Origin: Spirochaetia bacterium | GTDB lineage: Bacteria > Spirochaetota > Spirochaetia > Treponematales > Rectinemataceae | NCBI GenBank assembly: GCA_029975555.1 | Contig: JARKOY010000175.1 | Span: 1 to 64,000 of the forward strand | Reading direction: 5' to 3' | Length of the DNA: 64,000 nucleotides | Shown here: piece by piece, positions 1 through 9,700 of the stretch | How the letters are laid out: the number at the start of each line of letters is the position of its first letter | Numbering within the stretch: the stretch's first letter is position 1 | The notes under the pieces: model-generated | The model's database searches: none | What the model was told of the DNA's origin: nothing | The model's input: only the letters and a program-made list of their open reading frames with translations | Position numbers and translations under genes: made by a program

Positions 1-2
1 TG

Positions 3-482
3 ATAAAAAACGACTCGTTCTTCATCGCCGACTTCTGGAACGGCGGCACGCTGAGCAACGGCTGTCTTTCGGCGGGCAGAATGCGCGGCGGCGGGTATCT
101 GTACATCGACTGGTCCGGCCACGTGACTCCCTGCGTGTTCAATCCGTACTCCGCGGCCAACATCAACGAAATCTACGCGCGCGGCGGAGCGCTGAGCGAC
201 GTGCTGACCTCCCCATATTTCGAGTCGCTCCAGGAATGGCAGAAAAACTACGCCATGAGCGGCGATGCGTATACGGGCAACTGGGTACTGCCCTGCCCCA
301 TGCGCGACCACTACGCCGACCTCCTCAAAATCCTGCAGAAGACGCACCCCGAACCGACCGACGAAGTGGCAGCCGAAGCGCTGAACGACCCGAAGTACCA
401 TGAGGCGATGATCCAGTACGACAGTGAGCTCGAAGCTGTCTTCGGGCCGATGTGGAAGGAAAAATATCTCAGGCAAAAATAA
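3..482 (+). CDS. Radical SAM protein, C-terminal SPASM part (partial)
   Basis: The frame is open from base 3, so the window starts inside this gene and the radical SAM core lies off the left edge. The visible 159 residues carry the cysteine pattern of a SPASM auxiliary iron-sulfur domain: Cys in NGCLSAGR, Cys in VTPCVFNPYS and Cys in LPCPMRDH. This is typical of radical SAM maturases or activating enzymes that bind extra 4Fe-4S clusters. An internal ATG at 81 is not the true start, because the conserved segment begins before it. The substrate cannot be told from the tail alone. GH4 follows 45 bp downstream on the same strand and could be co-transcribed. Confidence 0.72.
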   Translation: MKNDSFFIADFWNGGTLSNGCLSAGRMRGGGYLYIDWSGHVTPCVFNPYSAANINEIYARGGALSDVLTSPYFESLQEWQKNYAMSGDAYTGNWVLPCPMRDHYADLLKILQKTHPEPTDEVAAEALNDPKYHEAMIQYDSELEAVFGPMWKEKYLRQK

Positions 483-527
483 ATTCACAATTAGTATGTA
501 CGCTATAGAATCACAAAGAGGTACAGA

Positions 528-1886
528 ATGAAACTCGTGCTTATCGGCGCTGGCAGCGCGCAATTTGGACTTGGTACCCTGGGCGACATCTTCTCGAGCG
601 CAGCCCTGAAAGGCTCGCATATCGCGCTCGTCGATATCGATGGAGAGTCGCTGGGCCATGTGCTCGAGGCGGGAAAGGCTTTCATCGCTGCCCACAACCT
701 CGACTTTTCACTCTCGGCGCACACGGACCGCCGCGAAGCGCTCAGGGGCGCCGATTTCGTCATCATATCCATCGAGGTGGGCAACCGCTTCGAGCTCTGG
801 GATCAGGACTGGATGATTCCCCTGCAGTATGGCATTCCGCAGGTATACGGCGAAAATGGCGGTGCCGGAGGACTCTTCCATGCCCTCCGCATAGTCCCGC
901 CCATCCTCGACATCTGCCAGGACTGTGCCGAACTCTGTCCCGATGCGACGGTCTTCAACTTCTCGAACCCGATGACCGCCATCACCACCACCGTGCTGCG
1001 CAGATTCCCGCAGATGAAATTCATCGGCCTCTGCCACGAGATCGCCTCGCTCGAGCGCTATCTTCCGTCCATGCTCGGCCTTCCCTTTGAACGGCTCAGG
1101 CTCAGGGCGGCGGGTCTCAATCACTTCAGCGTGCTGGTATCAGCCCGGTACCGGGATACGGGGGCAGATGCGTACCCCGACATTCTGGCCAAGGCGCCCG
1201 CCTTCTTCGAAAAAGTGCTGGGATATTCCGATATCCTCGAATACATACAGACGACCGGCAACATCCCCCGGACCGAAGGCGAAACCGGCATGCCCGACAT
1301 CGGGCGGACGATCTCGTCGAGACAGTGGTCCGACCGTGGGCTCTTCCGCCAAATTCTCGAGCGCTTCCACCTTTTGCCCATCACGTCGGACAGCCACATC
1401 GGCGAATATATCCAGTGGGCGCACGAAGTCGCCGACCACAAAGGCATCCTCGATTTCTACATGCTGTATCGCGCCTCCCTCAGCATGCTCGAGCACAAGA
1501 TTGAACTCAAGGTCAAAGAACGGGTGGTGCCCATCATAGAGGGAATAATCGGGAACTCAGGGTACGAGGAAGCCGCGGTCAACCTGATGAACACCGGTCT
1601 CATCCCCAGCCTGCCGGAGAGCGTGGCGGTCGAGGTGCCGGCCCGCGTGTCCGGAAAAGGCGTCGAAGGCATCGCTTTTCCGGATTACCCCAGGGGCTTC
1701 GCCGCGCTCCTCCGGAACTATGCGGGCGTCTACGACCTCACTGCCGAGGCGATTCTCCAGAAGAGCAGGGACCTTGTGATACAGGCTCTCCTCGTGAATC
1801 CGGTCGTGCCGGTCTGTGAGCGGGTGCCGGAGCTGGTCGATGTGATGATCGGGCGCCAGGCGCAGTGGCTGGGGTATCTGCGCTAA
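528..1886 (+). CDS. Glycoside hydrolase family 4 (alpha-glucosidase/alpha-galactosidase type)
   Basis: A 452-residue cytoplasmic enzyme of the NAD- and metal-dependent GH4 family, which cleaves glycosides by a redox-assisted elimination mechanism. The N-terminus has the Rossmann motif GAGSAQF (residues 7-13). NFSNP (144-148), GLCHE (167-171, metal-binding Cys169) and GLNHF (196-200, His199) match the conserved GH4 active-site blocks. Length is normal for the family. AGAGGTACAG lies just upstream of the ATG. GH4 members act on alpha-glucosides, alpha-galactosides, galacturonides or 6-phospho-glycosides. No PTS gene is nearby, so a non-phosphorylated substrate is more likely, but specificity is not readable from the sequence. 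Confidence 0.9.
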   Translation: MKLVLIGAGSAQFGLGTLGDIFSSAALKGSHIALVDIDGESLGHVLEAGKAFIAAHNLDFSLSAHTDRREALRGADFVIISIEVGNRFELWDQDWMIPLQYGIPQVYGENGGAGGLFHALRIVPPILDICQDCAELCPDATVFNFSNPMTAITTTVLRRFPQMKFIGLCHEIASLERYLPSMLGLPFERLRLRAAGLNHFSVLVSARYRDTGADAYPDILAKAPAFFEKVLGYSDILEYIQTTGNIPRTEGETGMPDIGRTISSRQWSDRGLFRQILERFHLLPITSDSHIGEYIQWAHEVADHKGILDFYMLYRASLSMLEHKIELKVKERVVPIIEGIIGNSGYEEAAVNLMNTGLIPSLPESVAVEVPARVSGKGVEGIAFPDYPRGFAALLRNYAGVYDLTAEAILQKSRDLVIQALLVNPVVPVCERVPELVDVMIGRQAQWLGYLR

Positions 1887-1895
1887 AGTTTTCCC

Positions 1896-2747
1896 TCAGA
1901 AACTGTCGGCAATCTGCCGTGCGGTGCTGATCTCCTCACCGGTGAGTTCTGCCGAGAGCTCCTCCGCATAGGAGGCGGCTTCGGTGCTGCCATAGTCGGT
2001 GGCTATCATATACCACGCGAGCGCCCGGACAAGGTCTTCTTCGACTGAAATGCCGTATTCGTAATACCAGCCGAGCGCGACCATCGCGTCGGGATTTCCT
2101 CCGTCCGCGGCCTCGCTGTACCACTGGAATGCCCGATCGTCGTCGCTCTCTACGCCTTCTCCGTTCTCATACATGAAGCCCAGCATGTACTGGGCCTCGG
2201 GCAGGCCCTGCTCCGCAGCGAGGGTATACCACTGGACAGCCTGAACATTGTCCTCGGCGACGCTCCAGCCTTTGTCATAGAACCAGCCGACGCTGTACTG
2301 GGCATAGGCATAGTCCTGGGCGGCAGATTCCTCGTACCACTTGAAGGCCTCACCGTAGTCCTGCGGGACGCCGAGCCCATTTTCGTAAAACCACCCCACA
2401 TTGGACTGCGCGGCGGCATACCCCTGATCTGCCGCCATGGTATACCATTTGAGCGCGAGCCCATAATTCTGGGGCACGCCTCTTCCCTCTTCGTACATAA
2501 ACCCGAGGTTGTTCTGGGCACTGGCATTGCCCTGGCCCGCCGATTTTTCAAACCATGTGGCGGCCTGCTCGTAGCTCTGCTCGACGCCGTCGCCGTTATA
2601 ATACCGGACGGCCAGACTGTTCTGGGCTTTTGCATCGCCGCTCTCGGCCGCTGCGGCGATGAGGGCGACATCAGTCTGTCCTGTTTGCGCCGAGACAGCG
2701 GAGAGAGCAATCATAACTATTGACAGAAAAATACAAAGCCGCTTCAT
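1896..2747 (-). CDS. Exported Sel1-repeat protein
   Basis: A 283-residue protein with a signal peptide (MKRLCIFLSIVMIALSAVSA, then QTG) and six complete Sel1-like repeats of 36 residues plus a partial seventh, filling residues 30-265. Each repeat has the pattern A-x-x-G-x-x-x-A-Q-x-x-L-G-x-x-Y-x-x-G-x-G-V. Such alpha/alpha repeats are protein-interaction scaffolds, here predicted to be periplasmic. The ATG at 2747 is chosen because AAGGGGG sits just upstream and a signal peptide follows. An upstream in-frame ATG would bury the signal peptide. It is transcribed toward GH4 with only 9 bp between stops. No partner is obvious. Confidence 0.85.
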   Translation of the reverse strand: MKRLCIFLSIVMIALSAVSAQTGQTDVALIAAAAESGDAKAQNSLAVRYYNGDGVEQSYEQAATWFEKSAGQGNASAQNNLGFMYEEGRGVPQNYGLALKWYTMAADQGYAAAQSNVGWFYENGLGVPQDYGEAFKWYEESAAQDYAYAQYSVGWFYDKGWSVAEDNVQAVQWYTLAAEQGLPEAQYMLGFMYENGEGVESDDDRAFQWYSEAADGGNPDAMVALGWYYEYGISVEEDLVRALAWYMIATDYGSTEAASYAEELSAELTGEEISTARQIADSF

Positions 2748-2949
2748 AAGGCCCCCTTGTCTATCTTGAATTATACGTGCAGGAGAACGGAAAAGCAAAA
2801 CAATCCTGCACGGTGGCGGTTTTCTCCGGCGGGCGCACTCATTTTTCGCCCCTTCTTAACCGCCGAAGCCCCAAACCCCTTTAAGTCGTCTGGCTATCAG
2901 GATATTCTATAGGGTAACATCAAATCGGTGCATCCAGCAGAAAGGCGGA

Positions 2950-4431
2950 TTGAACAATTTGAAAAATACTCAGCACGAAACCGAATACGCCAGTCCATCT
3001 CATGATGCCGCCAGAATAGAAATATTCCGCAGCGCCCCGATTCCCCAGGCGGTCGCGAATCTCGCCATACCCACCATAATAAGTCAGCTCGTGACGATGA
3101 TATACAACCTCGCGGACACTTTCTTTGTCGGACAGATGGGCGACCCGCGAAAAGTCGCAGCGGTCTCGCTCGTGCTGCCGGCATACACCATGCTGACCGC
3201 GATTGCGAATCTCTTCGGCGTGGGCGGAAGCAGCGTCATCTCGCGGTTCCTGGGCTCCGAGCAGTCGGACAGGGCCAGGCAGACCTCCACTTTCTGCATC
3301 TTTTCGACGGTCGCCGTGACCGCGATCTTCTCGGTGCTCGTCTTTGTCTTCCAAAAGCCTTTTCTCCTGCTGCTCGGGGCGAACGACGAGACCTACGAAT
3401 TTGCGAGCAGCTACCTTATATGGGTCCTGGTGATCGGCGGAGTTCCGACGGTATTGGGGATGCTTTTCGGCCATCTCGTCCGATCGGAGGGAAGCGCGAA
3501 GCAAGCGAGTATCGGCATGTCCTTCGGGGGCATTCTCAACATCATTCTCGATCCGATATTCATCATGACCTTCGGCATGGGAGTCAGAGGCGCGGCTATC
3601 GCGACGATGATCTCGAACTGCGCCACCGTCTGCTATTTTCTTGTCTATCTCTACCGCCGAAGAGGAAAAACCTTCATCTCCTTTGTCCCCCGGGAATTCG
3701 ACCAGGAACTGCACATCGCGGGCAGAGTGGCGTCTGTCGGGCTCCCCGCGTCGCTCCAGACGCTTCTGTCCCTCACGTCCAACACAGTGCTGAACAACCT
3801 GGCGTCCGGATACGGCTCCACTGCCCTCGCCGCCGTCGGAATCGTCAAGAGGATCGACATGCTGCCGATGAATGTGACGGTGGGCATCTCGCAGGGCGTC
3901 CTTCCTTTTATCGGGTACAATTTTGCCGCAAAGAGATTCAACCGGGTACGCCAGGTGAACAAATTTACGCGGATACTCGCGGTGTGTTTCTCGATCCTCT
4001 GCGTCGCCGCATTCGAAATTTTTGCGGAGACCATTGTCGGCCTTTTCATAAACGATGCGGAGACCATCCGGCTGGGTGCGGCTTTCCTGCGGATCCTCTG
4101 CCTCACGACGCCCGTGATGGCCATCAGCTACCTCATCACGACGATGTTCCAGGCGACAGGCCAGGGCAAACGCGCGCTCGCCATTTCGGTGTTCCGCAAG
4201 ACGACGGTCGATGTGCCGCTCATGTTCCTGATGAACCGGCTCATCCCCCTCTATGGCCTTCTGATGGTGCAGCCGATTGTGGATACCCTGTCGATCGGCC
4301 TTGCGTTTGCCCTATACCACGATTTTTCGAAAAAGCTCAAGGCGCAATCAGCCCCGGAGGACAAATATGGACTTCGAGACGCTGTTTCTGAAGAGAAAGT
4401 CCATGCGGGCATACGAAGAACGCCCGATTGA
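2950..4431 (+). CDS. MATE family multidrug/toxin efflux transporter
   Basis: A 493-residue, roughly 12-helix inner-membrane exporter of the MATE family, expected to use Na+ or H+ antiport. The typical opening (AVANLAIPTIISQLVTMIYN, then ADTFFVGQMGDP) starts near residue 36, and the duplicated half begins near residue 265. The start is TTG at 2950 directly after AAAGGCGG. Other TTG codons lie close by, so the exact start is uncertain. The last about 22 residues (after KAQSAPEDK) overlap the ribosome-binding site and start of a nitroreductase remnant. The C-terminal tail may therefore differ from relatives. Confidence 0.9.
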   Translation: MNNLKNTQHETEYASPSHDAARIEIFRSAPIPQAVANLAIPTIISQLVTMIYNLADTFFVGQMGDPRKVAAVSLVLPAYTMLTAIANLFGVGGSSVISRFLGSEQSDRARQTSTFCIFSTVAVTAIFSVLVFVFQKPFLLLLGANDETYEFASSYLIWVLVIGGVPTVLGMLFGHLVRSEGSAKQASIGMSFGGILNIILDPIFIMTFGMGVRGAAIATMISNCATVCYFLVYLYRRRGKTFISFVPREFDQELHIAGRVASVGLPASLQTLLSLTSNTVLNNLASGYGSTALAAVGIVKRIDMLPMNVTVGISQGVLPFIGYNFAAKRFNRVRQVNKFTRILAVCFSILCVAAFEIFAETIVGLFINDAETIRLGAAFLRILCLTTPVMAISYLITTMFQATGQGKRALAISVFRKTTVDVPLMFLMNRLIPLYGLLMVQPIVDTLSIGLAFALYHDFSKKLKAQSAPEDKYGLRDAVSEEKVHAGIRRTPD

Positions 4432-4483
4432 GGAAGAGAGCAAACGAAAGATCGGGGCCGCGACGCCGAAGGACTGGCAATAG
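4367..4483 (+). pseudogene. Truncated nitroreductase-family N-terminus
   Basis: An ATG at 4367, preceded by GGAGGACAAAT, opens a 38-codon frame. It reads MDFETLFLKRKSMRAYEERP and then IEEESKRKIG, the classic N-terminus of nitroreductase-fold flavoenzymes (family start: R-R-S-x-R-x-Y/F-x-x-x-P-I/V). The frame stops at 4481-4483, where the family normally continues for about 150 more residues. No continuation is found in the remaining frames before the next gene. I read it as the stump of a deleted gene. The overlap with the MATE tail by 65 bp was probably created or kept by the same event. Confidence 0.6.
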
Positions 4484-4576
4484 GCCGAGATGAACAGGCA
4501 GCGGCAGACAGGCGGCAATACCGGGCCGCGCCCAATCCTCTATATCCTCGGCGCGATTCTGCGTTAGTATTGACCC

Positions 4577-5533
4577 ATGTTCGTTGCACTCCAGAGCGTC
4601 TTCTCCGTCATTCTGATGATAGGTCTCGGCTTCGGGCTCGCAAAGGCACGGTGGTTCGAAGGCGACGCCGCCAGTCTCATCTCGCGCCTTGTCGTCAATG
4701 TGGCTCTCCCCACCTACATGATCTCGAATCTGATGGGCGGATACGACCGCGCCGGGCTGCTCTCGATGCTGCCCGGCCTGCCGGTACCTTTCGCGGTCAT
4801 GATCGCGAGCTATCTTGTGGCAATGGGGGTCGCGGCCCTGCTCCGCGTAAAAAAGGAGCGGCGGGGCACTTTTCAGTCGATGTTTGCGCTTTCGAACACG
4901 GTGTTCATCGGCCTGCCGGTCAACCTCCTCCTCTTTGGCGATGCGAGCCTGCCCTTCGCGCTTCTGTACTACATCGCGAACACGACGCTGTTCTGGACAC
5001 TCGGTGTGTACGGAATTGCAGTCGACGGCGCCGTCCGGAACGGAAGCCGGAAACCCTCGCTCCTCTCGCTGTCGGGACTCAGGCGCATTCTTTCGCCGCC
5101 CCTCCTGGGATTTCTTGTCGCGGTGATACTGATCCTGCTGGGCGTACAGCTCCCGAAGTCGATCATGGATACCTGCAGATATTTGGGAAACATGACGACG
5201 CCCCTGTCCATGCTGTTCATCGGCATTGTGATCGCGCGCGTGGAGTGGAAAAAGCTGAAATTTGAAAAAGACTACGTCGCGGTGCTTGTGGGCCGGTTCA
5301 TCGCAACGCCCGCCCTGATGGTGCTCGCGCTGCGCTGGCTCGATCTTCCCCTGCTGATGAAGCAGGTCTTCCTCATGCAGGCTACCATGCCGGCGATGAC
5401 GCAGACGCCCATCCTCGCAGAGGCCTATAAAGCCGACACCGAATACGCGGCGGTCGGCACTTCGCTGACTACGGTCGCCTCGATGATAAGCATTCCGGTC
5501 TATATGACTCTGATAGGCCTGCTCATACAATGA
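4577..5533 (+). CDS. AEC (auxin efflux carrier) family transporter
   Basis: A 318-residue membrane protein with about ten hydrophobic segments in two halves. The family features seen are the PTYMISNLMGG segment near residue 50, the SNTVFIGLPVN motif near residue 110 and the terminal MSIPVYMTLIGLL-type helix. AEC carriers export or exchange organic acids (malate, malonate and others). The substrate here is unknown. The ATG at 4577 has no strong Shine-Dalgarno sequence, but the first residues form the expected first helix. A second AEC paralogue lies at 43.1-44.0 kb. Confidence 0.87.
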   Translation: MFVALQSVFSVILMIGLGFGLAKARWFEGDAASLISRLVVNVALPTYMISNLMGGYDRAGLLSMLPGLPVPFAVMIASYLVAMGVAALLRVKKERRGTFQSMFALSNTVFIGLPVNLLLFGDASLPFALLYYIANTTLFWTLGVYGIAVDGAVRNGSRKPSLLSLSGLRRILSPPLLGFLVAVILILLGVQLPKSIMDTCRYLGNMTTPLSMLFIGIVIARVEWKKLKFEKDYVAVLVGRFIATPALMVLALRWLDLPLLMKQVFLMQATMPAMTQTPILAEAYKADTEYAAVGTSLTTVASMISIPVYMTLIGLLIQ

Positions 5534-5540
5534 TGACAAA

Positions 5541-5581
5541 ATATGCAATTTTATGTAAATAAATCGCCATATTTTGCATAT
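5541..5581. promoter_or_regulatory. Inverted repeat upstream of carA (possible operator)
   Basis: Perfect 8-bp arms, ATATGCAA (5541-5548) and TTGCATAT (5574-5581), flank 25 bp of AT-rich sequence about 70 bp before carA. The arms are far apart for a single dimer site, but could be two half-sites for a looping or tetrameric regulator. The sequence around the right arm also resembles a -10 region. No factor is assigned. Confidence 0.3.
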
Positions 5582-5651
5582 AGTACTTGAAATATTCATT
5601 AAAAGCGGATAATTTCTCAAAGAGCTGCGAGCCAGCTTTTGAAGGAGCTCT

Positions 5652-6755
5652 ATGTCCCGGAAAAACAAATCCGCAAGACTTGTACTGGAAGATGGCTCAG
5701 TGTTTGAAGGAATCTCCATCGGCGCCGAAATCTCCGTCGAGGGGGAAGTCGTTTTTTCCACCGGCATGGTCGGTTACAATCAGTCCCTGACCGATCCGTC
5801 ATACTGCGGACAGATTCTTGTATTCGCCTATCCTCTCATCGGAAACTACGGGGTACCGGCACTCCGGACAAACGCGCAGGGCATCCCCCTCAACTTTGAA
5901 TCGAAGAGAATTCAGGCGAGCGCTGTCGTCGTTGCGGAAGCTTCGATGGAGCCGAGCCACTACACGGCGGCGCACTCTTTTTCGGAGTGGCTCAATATCG
6001 GACAGGTGCCCGGCATTGCGGGTATAGATACGCGGAAGCTCATAAGGCTCCTGCGCGAGAGCGGGGTGATGCGGGGGCGAATCCTGATAGAGGGGACGGA
6101 GGAGCCCGTCCAGGACGAGCTCAAGGCCCATGCCCCGGTGAAACTGGTCTCCCCCGAGGATGTCGTCAGGTACAAAGGCAGGCCCGGCGCCCCGAGAATC
6201 GCGCTCGTCGACTGCGGCGTCAAGGCCAACATCCTGCGCATCCTTCTGGACGCGGGGGCGGAAGTGATACGCCTCCCCTGGGACTATCCCCTGGACAGCA
6301 TAGAATACGACGGCCTCTTTCTGTCGAACGGCCCCGGAGACCCGAAAGCCTGCACGAAGACCATCGCCCACCTCCGCCGCGCGCTGTCCGAACCGCATCC
6401 GATATTCGGCATCTGCCTCGGGGTGCAGCTCATGGCGCTCGCCGCGGGGGCGGACACCTACAAGCTCAAATACGGGCACCGCGGCCAGAACCAGCCCGCA
6501 ATCGAAACGGCGAGCGGCCGCTGCTACATCACGAGCCAGAACCATGGCTACGCCGTCCATGAAGATTCCCTGCCGCCGGGCTGGGAACCCTGGTTCCTCA
6601 ACGGGAATGACGGGACCGTCGAGGGCATACACTCCACGGATGGCCCCTTCAGGGCCGTGCAGTTCCATCCCGAGGGCTGTCCGGGGCCCCGCGACACTCA
6701 GTTCCTGATAGAAGAATTCCTGCAGGAGGCCAAGGCGGCGAGGGAGTCGATATGA
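5652..6755 (+). CDS. carA: Carbamoyl-phosphate synthase small subunit
   Basis: A 367-residue glutaminase subunit that hydrolyses glutamine and passes ammonia through a tunnel to CarB, for pyrimidine and arginine synthesis. The N-terminal CPSase_sm_chain domain (residues 4-135) includes SVEGEVVFSTGMVGYNQSLT. The C-terminal class I glutamine amidotransferase domain (about 175-360) has the nucleophile Cys in FGICLGVQL (about residue 254) and the His/Glu pair in QFHPEGCPGP near residue 338. GAAGGAGCTCT precedes the ATG. It overlaps carB by 4 bp (ATGA), so the two are translationally coupled. Confidence 0.97.
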   Translation: MSRKNKSARLVLEDGSVFEGISIGAEISVEGEVVFSTGMVGYNQSLTDPSYCGQILVFAYPLIGNYGVPALRTNAQGIPLNFESKRIQASAVVVAEASMEPSHYTAAHSFSEWLNIGQVPGIAGIDTRKLIRLLRESGVMRGRILIEGTEEPVQDELKAHAPVKLVSPEDVVRYKGRPGAPRIALVDCGVKANILRILLDAGAEVIRLPWDYPLDSIEYDGLFLSNGPGDPKACTKTIAHLRRALSEPHPIFGICLGVQLMALAAGADTYKLKYGHRGQNQPAIETASGRCYITSQNHGYAVHEDSLPPGWEPWFLNGNDGTVEGIHSTDGPFRAVQFHPEGCPGPRDTQFLIEEFLQEAKAARESI

Positions 6756-9700
6756 AAAGTTCCACGGCAAAAAAAACGCGCCCTGCTCCTGTAGACCCAA
6801 AACTCCGGAGCATCCCGGTAAAAAAAGTGCTCATCCTCGGCTCCGGAGGGCTAAAAATAGGCCAGGCGGGTGAGTTCGACTACTCGGGCTCGCAGGCGCT
6901 CAAGGCCCTGCGCGAGGAAGGAATCCGCACTGTCCTCATCAATCCCAACATCGCCACGAACCAGACGAGCGAAGGCATGGCGGATGCGACCTATTTTCTG
7001 CCGCTCACGCCAGAGTTCGTGACGCAGGTCATCGAAAAGGAGCGCCCCGACGGCATCCTGCTCTCCTTCGGAGGACAGACGGCGCTCAACTGCGGCCTGG
7101 AGCTCCACAAGAGCGGCGTCCTCTACAAATACGCCGTGGAAGTGCTGGGTACGCCCGTGGAAGCCATCGAGCTCACCGAAGACCGTCAGCTCTTCGCCTC
7201 CCACCTGCGCTCCCTCGGGCTGAAGACGCCGGCGAGCATGGCCGCACGCAGCCTCGAGGAGGCCGTCGCACACGCAGCCTCGATCGGCTACCCGGTGATG
7301 CTGCGCGCAGGCTTCGCGCTCGGCGGCGCAGGTTCCGGCATCTGTAAAAATGAACGCCAGCTGCGCGCGCGGGCCGAAAAGGCCTTCGCGGTCTCCCCGC
7401 AGGTGCTCGTGGAAGAGTGGCTGGGCGGCTGGAAGGAAATCGAGTACGAGGTGGTCCGCGACGGCGCCGACAACTGCATCGCCGTCTGCAACATGGAGAA
7501 CATCGACCCCCTCGGCATCCACACGGGTGAGAGCATCGTCGTCGCACCATCCCAAACCTTGACCGACGACGAGTACCATTCGCTGCGGACCATTGCGCTG
7601 AAGCTCATCCGGAGCCTAGGGATCGTCGGCGAGTGCAACATCCAGTACGCGCTCGATCCCCACTCCCAAGAGTACCGCATCATCGAAGTGAACGCACGGC
7701 TGTCGCGGAGCTCCGCCCTCGCCTCGAAGGCCACAGGCTACCCCCTCGCCTACATCGCGGCGAAACTCGCGCTCGGCTTTTCCCTCACCGACCTGCGCAA
7801 CAGGATCACGGGCGTCACCACCGCGTGCTTCGAGCCGGCCTTGGACTACTGCGTGGTAAAGATGCCCCGCTGGGACCTCTCCAAGTTCAAAAATGTCGAC
7901 AGGCGGCTGGGCAGCGAAATGAAGTCTGTCGGCGAAGTGATGGCCATAGGCCGCACCTTCGAGGAAGCCCTCCAGAAGGCCGTCCGCATGACGGGCATAG
8001 GCGAGTTTGGGCTGCAGTCCGACGCCAAACGGCGCAAGGTCCTGCCCGACGACCTCACGCGAGCCCTCTCGAGCCCGACAGACAAGCGCCTCTTCGCGGT
8101 CTACCAGGCGCTCGCCGAAGGCTGGACCATCAAGAGAATCGCGAGGCTCACGGGCATCGATCCATGGTTCATCTCCAAAATCGCAGCCATCAAGGACTGC
8201 GAAGAAGCCCTTAAGGCTGCAGCGCGGGGCAGCGCCGGTCCAGTCCGCTCGGCTAGCAATGCCGCCCTCCTCGCCAAGGCCAAGCGGCTTGGCTTTTCGG
8301 ATGCAGGCATCGCGCACCTTGTCGGCTGCAGCGAGCAGGAAATTCGCAGCTGGCGCGAATCCATAGGCCTGCGCCCCGCGATCAAGCAGATCGACACGCT
8401 CGCCGCCGAATATCCGGCCCAGACGAACTATCTCTACGCCACATACGGATACGCCTCGGAGCACGGTGCCCACGAGGCCCCTGCGAGCGACATAAAACCC
8501 TCCCACGGGAGCACGCTCGTGATCGGCTCAGGTCCCTACCGCATCGGATCGAGCGTGGAATTCGACTGGTGCGCGGTGAGCGCGGTCGAAACATGCCGCA
8601 AGCTCGGCCGCTCCACCATCATGGTCAACTGCAACCCAGAGACCGTCAGCACCGACTACGACGTCTGCGACAGGCTCTACTTCGAAGAGCTCAGCTTCGA
8701 ACGCATCATGGACATCTACGATTTTGAAGAACCCTCCGGCATCCTCCTCTCGATGGGCGGTCAGATCGCAAACAACCTGGCACTGAAGCTCTTCGACGCC
8801 GGCGCCCTGGTGCTCGGAACATCCCCCATCAACATCGACCGCGCGGAAGACCGGCACAAATTCTCATCCCTCCTCGACGAGCTCGGCATCGACCAGCCCG
8901 CGTGGGAGGAACTCACGACGCCCCAGGAGGCATACGCCTTCGCCGAGAAGGTAGGATACCCCGTCTTAGTCAGACCGAGCTACGTACTCTCGGGCGCCGC
9001 GATGAACGTGGCATGGGACAGTCAGAGCCTCGGGTCCTTCCTGAGCCTCGCCGCCGACATCTCCAGCGAACACCCGGTCGTCATCTCGAAGTTCATCGAA
9101 CACGCGAAGGAGATCGAAATCGACGCGGTCGCGAAGCACGGCAAGCTGCTGTACCACGCGATGACCGAGCACATAGAAAACGCCGGCGTCCACTCGGGCG
9201 ACGCCACGGTCGTCTTCCCCGCCCAGCGCCTCTACATCGAGACTGTCCGGAAGATACTGAGGATCACCGAAAAGATCGCCGCCGCCCTCGACATCACGGG
9301 GCCCTTCAACATCCAGTTCGTCGCACAGCAGAACCACGTCATGGTCATAGAGTGCAACCTCCGCGCGAGCCGCTCCTTCCCCTTCTGCTCGAAGGTCTCC
9401 CGCGTCAACATGATCGACCTCGCGACGCGGGCCATACTGGGCGAGGATGTGCACTGTTCCGTCAACGCCATCTACGACCAGCCCTGGGTCGGCGTCAAGG
9501 CCGCGCAGTTCAGTTTCTCGCGCCTGCACGGAGCAGACCCCGTGCTCGGCGTCGAGATGGCCTCCACCGGGGAAGTCGGCTGCATCGGCAGCGAGCTGAA
9601 CGACGCCTTCATGAAGGCGATGGTCTCGGTGGGCTATGCACCGCGGATAAAGAAGCTCTTGCTCTCGACCGGACCTCTCGAGGACAAACTCGAATTCGTG

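Noticed and set aside
4337-5767. 476-codon minus-strand frame opposite the AEC gene and carA start
   Set aside because: Low-complexity charged sequence crossing two well-supported genes on the other strand; no RBS.
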